DNA of 64,000 bases from Torymus aiolomorphi. Lineage: Eukaryota; Arthropoda; Insecta; Hymenoptera; Torymidae. Shown here one piece after another: positions 34,451 through 45,900 of this stretch. The translations under genes and the position numbers were made by a program. The stretch spans positions 103,582,628 through 103,646,627 of the forward strand of contig CM070875.1 in the NCBI GenBank assembly GCA_036365515.1, read 5' to 3'. Under the pieces are notes generated by a model. It had not been told where the DNA came from and searched no databases. It was given only the letters and a program-made list of their open reading frames with translations. Within the stretch, counting starts at the first letter, position 1, and the number at the start of each line of letters is the position of its first letter.

Positions 34451-36190
34451 AAATTCTCTCCGCGGCGTTTGGTATTTCCAAACTTTTTATTGCTGGAATT
34501 ATTTTATTAGCACACAAACTACTCGTAAAAAAATTACGAACCAAATCCACTCCCCGCAAAACCCCTAAACAGCTGAATATATAGGGGTCGTCACGGAAAA
34601 AAAATTCTCTCTCCGCGGCGTTTGGCATTTCCAAACTTTTTATTGCTGGAATTATTTTCTGAGGATACAAAATACCCGAAAAAAAATTAGAGACCAAATC
34701 GACTCCCCGGAACACCCCCAAAAAGCTGATTATATAGGGGTAGTAACGGAAAAAAAATTCTCTCTCCGCGGCGTTTGGTATTTTCAAACTGTTTATTGCT
34801 GGAATTATTTTCTGAGGATACAAAATACCCGCAAAAAAATTAGGAACCAAATCGACTCCCCGGAACACCACCAAAAAGCTGATTATATAGGGGCAGTAAC
34901 GGAAAAAAAATTCTCTCTCCGCGGCGTTTGGCATTTCCAAACTTTTTATTGCTGAAATTATTTTATGAGCATACAAAGTACCTGTAAAAAAATTACGAAC
35001 CAAATCGACTCCCGGGCAAACCCCCAAACAGCCGATTATATAGGAGCCGTGACGGTAAAAAAAATCTCACTTCGCGGCGTCTGGCATTTCCAAAGTTTTT
35101 AAAGCCGGAAATACTTTTTGAGCATAAAAATTCCCTGTAAAAAAATTGCGAACCAAATCGACTACCCGGAAAACCCCCAAACAGCTGATTATATAGCGGT
35201 CGTGAAGAAAAAAAATTCTCTCTCTGCGGCGTTTGGTATTTCCAAACATTTTATTGCTGAAATTATTTTTTGAGCATACAAACTACCCGTAAAAAAATTA
35301 CGAACTAAATCGACTCCCCGGAAAACCCCCAAACACCTTATTATATAATCAGCTATATAGGGGTCGTGACCGAAAAAAAATTCTCTCTCAGCGGCATTTG
35401 GCATTTCCAAACTTTCTATTGCTGGAATTATTTTATGGGCACACAAACCACTCGTAAAAAAATTACTAACCAAATCGACTCCCCGGAAAACCCCGAACAT
35501 CTGATTATATAATCAGCTATATAGGGGTCGGGACCGAAAAAAAATTCTCTCTCGGCGGTATTTGGTATTTCCAAATTTTTTAAAGCCGGAATTACTTTTT
35601 GAACTTAAAAAGTCCCTGTAAAAAAATTACGAACCAAATTGACTCCCCGGAAAACCCCCAAACATTCGATTATATAGGGGTCGTGACGGAAGAAAAATTC
35701 TCACTCCGCGGCGTCTGGCATTTCCAAACTTTTTAAAGCCGGAATTACTTTTTGAGCTTAAAAATTCCCTGTAAAAAAATTACGAACCAAATTGACTCCC
35801 CGGAAAACCCCCAAACAGCCTATTATATAGGGGTTGTGACGGAAAAAAGATTCTCACTCCGCGGCGTCTGGCATTTCCAAACTTTTTAAAGCTGGAATTA
35901 CTTTTGAGCACAAAAACTCCCTGTAAAAAAATTACGAACCAAATCGACTCCCCGGAAAACCCCCAAACAGCTGATTCGTGACGGAAAAAAAATTCTCTCT
36001 CAGCGGCATTTCCAAGTTTTGTTATAGCTGGCATTATATTTTGAGCATACAAATTACCCATAAAAAAATTACGAACCAAATCGATTTCCCGGAAATCCCC
36101 CAAACAGCCGATTATATAGGGGTCGTGACGGTTAAAAAATTCTCTCTTCGCGGCGTTTGGTATTTCGAAACTTTTTATTGCTGGAATTAA

Positions 36191-37028
36191 CTTATATATT
36201 TAACAGTAAAAATAACTAGGTGCTTGAAATTTCAAACGTTCATAGTGAACGAAAGATTTTTGCCATTTTCACATTTAGCTGAAGTTGACTATTTAATAAT
36301 ATTTAAAAAATAATAATAACTGTATCTCTTCACTTGTCACTCTAGCAGTCACCAATAAAACCAGTTCGACGAATTCCAACCAAAATTAGAAACTATAAAT
36401 TAATATTTCTTTCATTATGAACGTTCGGAATTTCAAATACGTAAATAACTTACATATCTTTTTACTTTGTCATCGTTAAGATTCATTTGTTTTTTAATAA
36501 AACTTAAGATACATATAATGTAAATATTAATAAATTATGACGAAATTTATTAAAAAGTTAATAAATTTCGTCATAATACTCATAATCCATTCTATTCTCC
36601 AAAGGAACATTTTTTTATTATCTTCTATTGATTACGAATATTGAGAGGAAAATCCTGGGCGAAGAAAAATAATTACTTTTCTGATAGTAGGAATGGAGTC
36701 TTCATAGAAAGAAAAATTGTTTTTGAATCTAGAGACAGATTTAGACTGAAAAGATCATTTCTATTTTAAAAGTATAACCTGGCTTTAAATAGAAAATTAT
36801 TTTATTTAAATAATAATAATACATGTTAGTAAGAAACTATGGCATCTTGTAGAAAAAATGTTCATTATGTCAATTAAAAACATTAGTAAAACTTGTTTTT
36901 TTCTCTCTCTAAAGCAGTTGACAGACAAATTATGCTTTAGCTACACATTGGCATTACTAATTTTTTAAATAGGAAACTTGTGGAGGTTCGCTGCACACTT
37001 ACGTTTATAAAATAATTTTCTTTACGAG
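36191..37028. other. AT-rich unique sequence with a perfect hairpin; no gene
   Basis: No ORF supported. Contains the 20-bp hairpin at 36534-36577 and a looser inverted pair (gaaatttcaaacgttcat near 36226; atgaacgttcggaatttc near 36418). Confidence 0.4.
36534..36577. repeat. perfect 20-bp inverted repeat with 4-nt loop
   Basis: Arms 36534-36553 and 36558-36577 (attatgacgaaatttattaa and its exact complement), loop aaag. Confidence 0.95.
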
Positions 37029-40000
37029 TGTTACGTGACAACTTTTTGGCTTTACCTTTTTTTTTCTTTAATTGGTTAAAATTATAATGAGTACAATGAT
37101 TTTCATTGGAACGTATATTTTCCCCGCAGTAAAATTTTAAAATTTGTATACGCGATCCTAGTTAAGAGCTTATCGCCCAAAGCTGCAACAAGTTGCGTCC
37201 ACGCAGCACTCTCCCCTCGTAGCCGAAAATCGCATTCCTACACGCGCCGAGTAATAAGACACCCCTTAGCGGCGATAAGCGTCGCACAGCGGTGCGACAT
37301 TGTCGTCAAGGGGCATATGGTGCGTGGGTGCGAGAGAGAAAGCGAGCACAATTAGGGGGCAAGGCGACGCGCAGCTCGACGATGCCACGCCAACTCGGTA
37401 GTCAGAAATTAGCAGTCTTTACGCTTAGACTAAGCGAAGTCTACCAGAACCAGTTTTATATATACGTTGAAAGAGTCGCAGTGGCCAAAACTATTTTTTT
37501 TTTACAGTTTTCTTTTTATTCGCACATGTTTCTACATTATTAAAAAACCCGGATCATCAGTTTTGTTTTAAACATTCCACCATAGTTTAACGCATTATAA
37601 TACGGCGAATATTACTACACGCAAATACAAATCGCACGCAGATCCTACCGAACTCGGACTATCAACGATAATAATCAAATAATTTGCAACCACAGTAGAG
37701 AAACAGCACTAGAGTGATTCACCATTTACACAAAGTAAGTTGCCTTTCGTATCATATTACTGTTTCCTTAAGGTATAGACTTCTCCGAACAAAGTTGTGA
37801 ACTAGCGCGCGGTAGAGATTTGTGTATGTGTGTAGGCCGCGAGTGTTACCCTTGCCGCAATAAAAGGGGTTTTATTGAGGAATCCCGAGTCCTTGAAGCG
37901 AGAATAACTAACTAGTCCTCAGATCAGAGTTGTTGGTTCCTAGTCTCATCCGTCAGCTGGTTAAAGAATATAAGGCTGTTAGTTGTTCCATTCCAGGGCT
38001 CGTACCAGATACCAAAGGCGATTCATTGAACTCGGAAGTGCTATTCGACAGGGGAAGCACCTCCACCAGATCACTTTTTGTAGTAGAAGCTCCTTCGAGT
38101 AGGTCGCTGGGGAGCTTGTGACGGAGCCCTCTCTACGTCTCCCTTTTTTTTTCTTTTCCCTTTTCCTCTTCTCTAGTTGCACCCCTAGAATCAATAGAAT
38201 AATAAATAAACAAATAAGACTTAGGATCATCTACCCGGCATAAGTGCAAAAATTTCCCTTTTCCTTTTTTTTCACTTTTCTTTTACTTTTTATTATTTAT
38301 ATTATCATAAAGTTCATCATAAATATCGATATCTCGCTTATCAATATAATACCTTGTATGTACGTCAAATAAGCCTCAGCTCTAAGTCGCATAGTAACAT
38401 AGTCATTACATGCATATACCATCAGTGAGAGGTATACCATGCATGTACTCATAAGTGCGTAGGTACCCGTGAACTGATATTAGCCGGTTGTACGCATACA
38501 ATTAATATCCAGCTTTTCTTTTTTTGACTCACCTCCCTGCAATAAGCGGGGAATTGCGGTCTTGCTCCCTGTAGTGGTGGACGAAGGCCAGGTGACATCC
38601 TCAACTGTCCTGCTTCCCCTTGTACCTTCTCTTTCCTCGCCCTATAGGAGTTCAGATTCTTCGACAAGAGTCGAAGCTCGAAGGAGTGTCAGTCAACCCT
38701 TCGCCTTTCCTTAATCGACACCTAGCATCATCCCCTCCGCAGATACTGGTGAGTGTAGCACGACAGCGGAGCACATGGGAACATCATAGCAACGCAGCCT
38801 GATCCGATGGAGCCACACAGGTTTTAAACACACAGTGCAGTGAAGCATCAAGTAGGTTAGAATCTAGATGCATATATCCACACTCACATTATATATATAT
38901 ATATATATATATAAACACAGCAGTACGCCTCACTATGCATACCCATATGTAGGCGCATAAATACAAATACACTACAGCTGAAGCAATACACTGGGTGGAA
39001 GGAGTCCTCTGGCCCTTGACCCGCACCTTCAGATTTCTTCTCTGCTGTAACTAGAAGAAATCAAAGGAAAAACAACATCACACAGAGTACTCAGTCCTTC
39101 TTGTTGGGATTTTCAACTAATAAATAACCATCAAAAAGGAGGCACTTAACTGACATCGGAGATATCTTCGCCGCAGGGATCCGCTCAGCCAGGTATCGAA
39201 TATCTTGCGGTTTTCCACCCCTTTCCGTTCCCTCGGACAACACCCTCCTCGTGCCACCCGGGTGTCCAGCGTCGTCGTTCGGCTGCCGCGGGGAGCGAGA
39301 CGGCTGTTCTGCTGCTTTTGCCTGCGACTATAGCTCTACATAGAAGGCCGCGCGCCACCCGCGACATATGCGACTATACGACGGTGCTGCGCCGCCTCCC
39401 CGATATCAAGGTGCGTTCACATAGGGACATAGTATTAGGGTCGCGCTTGGTCTAAATTATAGTAGTTAACGTTTAGACAGTCTAGTTTATACTTCACGCC
39501 ACGAGACAGGCTCTTATATATCCACGCTTACACAAATAAGTAATAACGGGTATCATCACACTTCGTGATTCTCTACTGCGGTGTCCCCAATAGGGGGTTA
39601 ACGTGTCATCATTTCTGCAACGGGGCTTTAGTGTATTTCAGAAGAAGGATCCCGGGATATAATCATTAGTTAAGTAGACTCTCCGCGCTCCCGCGTTTTC
39701 TTGAACCTTAAGGCGCGTTTACATAGGCGTAAGACGGGAATTGCCGAACTCCTTTGAGGAATTAGGGTTTAGTTTTAGTTATCATTTTTGGATTGTATAA
39801 ATGATTATAATAAAGGGATAAGAACTTGAAATAATTTCACAGGTCTGTTAATTTTTATTGTTGAGTCGAGTAGCCCTACAATCATACCCTAATCCTTCTA
39901 ATCTTCGGAATTTTGTTGGACACAATCGCTTCACTGAACTATCCCCTATATCGCACGCTTATCGGGGCGTGTGACGAATAAACAGAACGAGAGGTCCTCG

Positions 40001-40129
40001 TGAGAGCAAGGCGGACGGATGCCTTGTGAACGTCATCCAATCAGAAACTCTCTTTGACGCAGGTAACAGAACAAGAAGTTAGTAGGTCAAAGGAAGTGTT
40101 ACGATATGAGATCCGTTTATATCGTAACA
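37029..40129 (+). repeat. 5' LTR, 3,101 bp
   Basis: Starts tgttacg and ends cgtaaca, perfectly complementary termini. The first 1,862 bp match the 3' LTR at 51264. AATAAA lies near 37859, and a short (TA)n near 38891-38912. Its last 33 bp form a hairpin. The short frames inside (for example 37930-38121) recur in both LTRs and are not convincing genes. Confidence 0.9.
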
Positions 40130-40133
40130 AAAA

Positions 40134-40151
40134 TGGTAGCAGAGCGTGGTT
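40134..40151 (+). promoter_or_regulatory. primer-binding site
   Basis: TGGTAGCAGAGCGTGG follows the LTR end after a 4-nt spacer (aaaa). The initial TGG fits pairing with a tRNA CCA end. The tRNA identity was not determined. Confidence 0.65.
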
Positions 40152-40674
40152 TGACGCTCTAACCTCTTGCGCTTATCTTTTGGAGAATTTTCGAGTTGAT
40201 CGAAATAATTCAGCGTTATCAGACAATTAATAGTCCAATAAAAATTAAGAGTGCGCGAACACACATGCGCGCGCCTATACACATACATAGATAAACCCGT
40301 TATAATTATAATACCAATATATACCTTTTATATAATTGTAATATTTATATAACCTATTTTACTATAAAAAAAAAAAAAAAAAAACCCATAGCATTGTGTG
40401 CTTCCCGCATGATTGTTTCTCGTTTTCGTTCGATTAAACGGTTGCAAACTCACTCCCCTTTTTCGAATTGACCATCGTGGGTTCAACCAGGATCATTGCT
40501 AAATTTTATTCGCAACTCGAGTGTTTCTGACTTCTCTTCCACAACGAGTAATATCCAAGGCAGCGAACCCGGGGACTAAGAGGAAACCGAACGCAGTTAA
40601 CATGGCAGGGGGTGACGATACTACAACCGCGGGGGGGGGGGACGAGCGCCGAATGTTCTCAACTAATGGTAACC

Positions 40675-41955
40675 ATGGCAGGAACAATGGCGATGCAAGC
40701 CGCCGTTTCTGGCATCCCATCATTTGACGGATCGAATCTGCCCCTCAAGGATTTCCTACAAGACGTGCGGAATGCTGCAACCGATGTGCCTGCGGAGAAG
40801 ATCGGTGGGTTTCTTAAAAAGGTGTTAGGAAAATTAAGGGGTTCTGCTAGGAACTCTACGTATGGAGTGACCTTCAATAGTGTAGACGACCTTGTGAAGC
40901 ATCTCAAGCGGAGATTCGCACCCGGGAAGACCTTTACGTATTATAACGCTCAAATAAATGGAATCCGGATGTTACAACAGGAAACGGTCGGCGATTTTCG
41001 GGACCGCCTCAACATCCTGTTGATGGGGGCTGAAAACGCGCTGAGAGAGGAAAAGGGCGCGGCATACGTAGACGCCATGATGGCACCTATGAAAGACGCT
41101 TCCATAGACATCTTTATTCGAGGACTGCCATACACCATCAGCGCTGCTGTGGACGCCTGCCATCCGAAAACTCTTGATGAAGCCTACCTAGAGGGAGTGC
41201 GGATCGAATCTCGAATCAAATCCCGAATACTCTCGGACTCGCGCATGCCAGGCGCCTCTCAATACAACGAAGCCCACGAGGTATCACAGAATTTTCGACG
41301 ATCCGGAAATTATGCGGCGCCGTTCCAGAATCATCACGCGGAGGGAGGACACAAGGCCCCTGCTTACATTGGATACATGGAAAATGGTGATGCTGCTCAG
41401 CTGCCGGAGTGCCCGACCATCCAACCTCAGGAGGAGCTGGAAAACCCCTATGTCGGATACTTCTACACGGGGCCGGCAGAACCATCGCCCAATGGAGGCG
41501 CTCCCGGTGGCGATCGACCCCCCTTCGCGCAATACAATCGAGGTAGAGGGGGATATCGAGGTCGAGGTCGAGGTTACCCGCAAGGAACCCCTCGACCTAA
41601 AGAACCAATAGACCCTAGGTTGTACTACCCAAACAATCAACAAACTCAGTCGGGTTTTACCCTTGGCCTTCCTCCATCCCATGGCCCACCGACCTCATAC
41701 CCTTCGCCGCAGGCGTCTTTAAACTCCCAGAGGGCTCGCCCGGAACTTTCGGAGGCGAGCCCTGTTCACTCAGCACCGATCGTTCAGCCGATGGCTCGCG
41801 AGCAACCACCGGTAAGTCAACTCACCCCGCAAGCCAGTCAAACCAGCCCGACGCCACGGGTGTTTCTAGCAAGAGCCCCGATGACACAGCCGTCCGGATT
41901 GGTTCCTGTTCATCAGTTGGCCGAGAGGATGCGAGAGAGGATGAGCCTACAGTAG
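40675..41955 (+). CDS. gag: gag protein of the env-bearing gypsy element
   Basis: About 426 residues from ATG 40675, which has an ACCATGG context. An earlier ATG (40602) is out of frame, separated by an 11-G run (40631-40641) whose length could shift the frame, so the true start is uncertain. The first 180 residues form a helical capsid-like domain (FLQDVRNAATD, LVKHLKRRFAPGKT, VGDFRDRLNILL, IDIFIRGLP). The C-terminal third has an RG-rich box (RGRGGYRGRGRG) and then proline/serine-rich sequence. There is no CCHC zinc knuckle, so the RG box probably supplies RNA binding. The end overlaps the pol frame, which lies in the -1 frame. Confidence 0.85.
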   Translation: MAGTMAMQAAVSGIPSFDGSNLPLKDFLQDVRNAATDVPAEKIGGFLKKVLGKLRGSARNSTYGVTFNSVDDLVKHLKRRFAPGKTFTYYNAQINGIRMLQQETVGDFRDRLNILLMGAENALREEKGAAYVDAMMAPMKDASIDIFIRGLPYTISAAVDACHPKTLDEAYLEGVRIESRIKSRILSDSRMPGASQYNEAHEVSQNFRRSGNYAAPFQNHHAEGGHKAPAYIGYMENGDAAQLPECPTIQPQEELENPYVGYFYTGPAEPSPNGGAPGGDRPPFAQYNRGRGGYRGRGRGYPQGTPRPKEPIDPRLYYPNNQQTQSGFTLGLPPSHGPPTSYPSPQASLNSQRARPELSEASPVHSAPIVQPMAREQPPVSQLTPQASQTSPTPRVFLARAPMTQPSGLVPVHQLAERMRERMSLQ

Positions 41956-41999
41956 TACGCGTAAGGGTTCCCGAGGGTCGCAAGGACGGACTCTTATTT

Positions 42000-42965
42000 A
42001 TGGTTGACAACGGTGCCACCGTCAACCTAGTTAAGGTTGGAGCCTTGGATCCCAACGCACTGGTGGACACGAACCAAGCCATCCCTTTGATCGGTATTAG
42101 CGATCAAACGGTAGAAACCTTAGGCACTGTCTCCCTTACCATCTGGGAGAAGCCTGTCACGTTTTTAGTCACTTACGATGACTTTCCTATCGATCAAGAC
42201 GGGGTCCTAGGTAGAAATTACCTTAAGCAAGAAAAGGCTGTCATCTCGTACCATTATAATACGTTGATGATTGGGAGCGACGTCATGCACCCAATTCCTT
42301 TCATCGATCCGCCCGCCGCGCCCAAACCAATAAATATTTGCGACACCGCCACCTGCAAGCAACCACAGGGCGAGGAGGCAGACTCCACCGTTCCACGCCC
42401 TGAAACGACTAGCAATAAAAACCTACAGGAACCGCCTACTGACTCGCCCCACAAACCTGCCCCCATTCGGTACACTATCCCCTGCCGGTCGCGCAGGGTG
42501 CTTAAAATTAACCTCGCCAGGACGGATTTGAAGGAAGGTTACCTACCTCTTCTGGACGTCGGGTACGACGACGTCTACGTGGGAGAAGGAATCGTAAGGG
42601 TGGAAAACAACTGCTGCCATGTGATGGCCATCAATACTCGTGAGGACGATGTCACCATCGAAGTACAACCGGGAGAACTCATTCCTTTCGAATACGCAGC
42701 TATGGACTTCGAACGAGGATCGGAGGATGATATCGAGGTTGCAGCCAACAACCCCATCATGGAAAGCTCCAAAAGGATGCAAGAACTTAAAACGATTATC
42801 CCCACCGATCATCTGAACGATCAAGAAAAGGCCTATGTAGATAAATTGATCCACGATTACACTAATGTTTTCGTATTACCAGGAGACCCCTTGCCATGCA
42901 CGGACGCTGTGGAACATTTTATCCCTACGGATACCAACAAACCTGTTACTGCAAAACAATATTGA
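42000..42965 (+). CDS. pol: pol, protease segment (ends at a premature TGA)
   Basis: The frame is open from inside gag (at least from 41880) and the first ATG is at 42000, so expression by -1 frameshifting from gag is likely; I did not identify the slip site. Residues 1-10 contain VDNGAT, an aspartic protease active-site loop with N where T or S is usual. GVLGRNYL near residue 65 is the C-terminal protease signature. A proline-rich spacer follows (about 100-155), then a segment leading towards the RT. The frame ends at TGA 42963-42965, immediately before the first RT residues in the same frame. A C-to-T change of CGA would explain it. Confidence 0.82.
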   Translation: MVDNGATVNLVKVGALDPNALVDTNQAIPLIGISDQTVETLGTVSLTIWEKPVTFLVTYDDFPIDQDGVLGRNYLKQEKAVISYHYNTLMIGSDVMHPIPFIDPPAAPKPINICDTATCKQPQGEEADSTVPRPETTSNKNLQEPPTDSPHKPAPIRYTIPCRSRRVLKINLARTDLKEGYLPLLDVGYDDVYVGEGIVRVENNCCHVMAINTREDDVTIEVQPGELIPFEYAAMDFERGSEDDIEVAANNPIMESSKRMQELKTIIPTDHLNDQEKAYVDKLIHDYTNVFVLPGDPLPCTDAVEHFIPTDTNKPVTAKQY

Positions 42966-42971
42966 CATCCC

Positions 42972-45900
42972 GTGGCACACAAGGAATTCATACAAAGAGA
43001 CATCGAAAAGAAACTTAAGGAGGGAATCATCGAGCCTTCCAATAGCCCTAGCAGCTCCCCGATATGGATCGTCCCTAAGAGGCCGGACCCACAAGGGAAG
43101 CCTAGATGGCGCATGGTCGTGGATTTTCAAGAATTAAATCAACGCACTGTTGGAGACGCATACCCCCTCCCGAACATAGCCGAGCTTCTAGATCAATTGG
43201 GAGGCGCCGTGTATTTTTCGGTGTTCGATTTAGCTTCCGGTTTTCATCAAATTCAAATGGCTCCAGAGGACAAATGGAAAACCGCGTTCTCCACGCCGGA
43301 AGGACACTATGAATTCAATCGTATGCCAATGGGACTCAAAAACGCCCCCGCTACATTCCAAAGACTAATGGATCAAATTAAGCGCGGGATCGATTGTAAA
43401 GAGCTGCTGGTGTACATGGATGACGTAATCATCCACTCTAAAACCCTCGAAGAACATGACCGCCGAGTAAGGAAGTTCTTCGACCGGTTAACAGAAACCA
43501 AGCTCGTCCTACAACCTGAAAAGGTGCACTTTCTGGGCAAGGAAGTAGCCTTTTTAGGGCATATTGTCAGCGCCAAGGGCGTTGAACCGGATCCAGGAAA
43601 AATTCATGCTGTAAAGAATTTCCCTCGACCCAAGACGGTACGGAATGTGAGAGAGTTCACTGGGCTCACCGGGTACTATCGCCGGTTTATCAAGGATTAC
43701 TCCAAGATCGCTAAGCCACTGTACGAACTCCAGAAAAAGGATAAAGACTTCCTGTGGGGTCCCGATCAGGAGGAAGCGTTCGAAATCTTGAAGGACAAAT
43801 TGTGTAACTATCCAATTCTGGCGTTCCCTGATTTTAATAAACCTTTCACTCTGACAACTGACGCATCTGATGGAGCCATAGGAGCCGTACTAAGTCAAGA
43901 GAGGGACAAATTTGATCACCCCATAAATTACCTATCGAGGACCCTGAATAAAGCCGAACGCAACTATAGTACTACCGAAAAGGAATGCCTAGCCGTCCTA
44001 TATGCTCTCAGCCAGTTCAGAGCCTACTTGTTAGGCCGTAAGTTTACCTTAGTAGCCGATCACGAGCCCCTTAATTGGATGCACAGTCGGAAGGATCCGG
44101 GACAAAGACTCATGCGTTGGATGTTCAAATTCACCGGGTACGAGTACACATTCAAGTACAAACCCGGAAATTTGAACTGCAACGCCGACGCGTTATCCAG
44201 GAACCCCGCAGATCAACCTGACGAAGACGAGATTAACACAAAGCTCCCGCGGCTGAAGATCATGGTTCTGAAGGATCGAAAGGACGCAGGCAAGCCCACG
44301 GGAAACGGGGGTGATAGAACCCTTACACCGACGCCCGCCCTTGGTGCAGCCGGTCCGTCCGGGACTCAATTGCTGGCGTCTCGCTCAAAGGCCGTGTTTA
44401 ACCCCGTCCGAGGTAGAGGGCGCCCCTTGGGTGCTCTAAAGAAAAAGACCGCGCCTGTGTTGGAACACAGCGTGATAGCCCAGCGGACACGGCTGAGGAA
44501 AAGAATAGGTTCTGCAGAGAACAAGGATTCAGACAAACGATCGCCTGCCCCTCCCTCGCAATCGTCGACACCGAAAGGACTTCCGGCCCCATCACAGGAG
44601 GGTAGTTGTCGCCCTGTGGATGTCTCTATAGGACCCCAGTTTAGCCGGCACTCATCGATCATTTCCTCTTCAGGAGGGGGGGAATCCGGCGAAATCGACG
44701 AACCAAAAACCCCGATCTATGATCCTCGAAGAAGCGGGATCAGGCTTAACGACGAGAAAGGAGAGGAACCAAGAGAAACCACCAATGAATTATCCGAAAC
44801 GGACGCCACTGCGGATACTTCTGCACCAGTCGACGAGCAGGTGGAGATCCAAGCTACAGCACCAGAACAGAGCGCCTCTGAAGTGGATGACGATCTCTCT
44901 CCCGGACAAGTCACCATCAGTCCTGAGGAAGTCGCGGAATCTGCCCGCAAGTTTGAGGAGAGCCTCCGAATTCTGGCGGAGAAAACGAGAACAGAGGAAG
45001 AGGGCGATGAGATCCCTCCTCTCGAGCTCCTGTCCCACTTATCCGAAGGGGACGTTGTTGACGATCACACACGCAGCGTATTGGACCAGTTGGATCTATA
45101 TGATGGGCAGAATGACGATGCTCTATCCCAAAGGATCACTGAATTGGTGCAACGGGCCGCGACCGCGACCGAACCCGAATCGGCTACTTCCTCGAACCCA
45201 GACACAGCCCCAGAAAAACCCAACCGAGAGCGCGACGGTTCTATGATCAGCCAACCCGTGCAGCGCGCCATATCGGTAACTCCCCAAGTAAGAGCAGGCC
45301 TTCCAACGGCCAGAAGCACTCCCTACCCCCCTGGGAGTTTTAAACCTATTCCCCGTTTCCCTCAGCTGGAGAATATCCGAGAAGAAGCGGAGGGGTCTAA
45401 ACCCGTACACTTAGAATTCCCTCAACCGCCGATCGACACCTTGGGGTTGTTCATTTCTATGCTCGGGCAATACCAGCCTCTGAACCAATACGTCGATCCG
45501 GACTGCAGCAACGGAAGGAAATTGCCACCCTCCGAAGGCCCTAGCGAATCAGAGGAGCAACGACCAGCCATACCACTACCTCTTAAGAACAACGTCATTA
45601 TCTCACGGCAGTGTCTCACTTATAAGAGAGACAATTACGCCCACTTTTTGGCCAAGGATTGCGAAGCAAATAACCCCGTTGCTCGCTTATTGTCTGACAT
45701 CGGGGCTCTAGACCTCAAGAATCTCAAATCAAAAAAGGCCAAACTGGGGCAAATTATTACTACTCCTTATAAGAACCATAATATCTTCTCTCTCGTAATC
45801 AAAGAGAGATATTACGACCCTATTGACATAAAATGTTTAAAACGCAGTTTGAAGAACCTACGAGACCTCTTGTTGAAGAAAAACCTACCCAGCATCAGGA

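Larger units (their letters stand above)
24481..36190. repeat. satellite B, 153-bp unit, about 76 copies
   Basis: The unit contains ggaattattttctgagga, caaaataccc, caaaaaaattaggaacc, ccggaacaccccc, gattatataggggt, acggaaaaaaaattctctct and gcgtttggtatttccaaac. Units are 152-154 bp, usually 153 = 51 codons, so long open frames appear on both strands by repetition alone. Several variants exist, notably one with tgagcacacaaactactcgt. The array is largely homogeneous from 24481 to 35030 and diverged from 35030 to 36190. Confidence 0.95.

Noticed and set aside
24469..35500. Many long ORFs on both strands (up to 685 residues) with a 51-residue protein repeat
   Set aside because: They follow the 153-bp satellite unit exactly and exist on both strands; no start context, domain or non-repeat part supports a gene.
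24481..36190. CRISPR-like regular spacing
   Set aside because: The whole 153-bp unit repeats with no unique spacers, in eukaryotic DNA; it is satellite.
37930..38802. Short ORFs found identically at 37930-38802 and 52168-53043
   Set aside because: They lie in the two LTRs and their identity simply reflects LTR duplication; no domain is recognisable.
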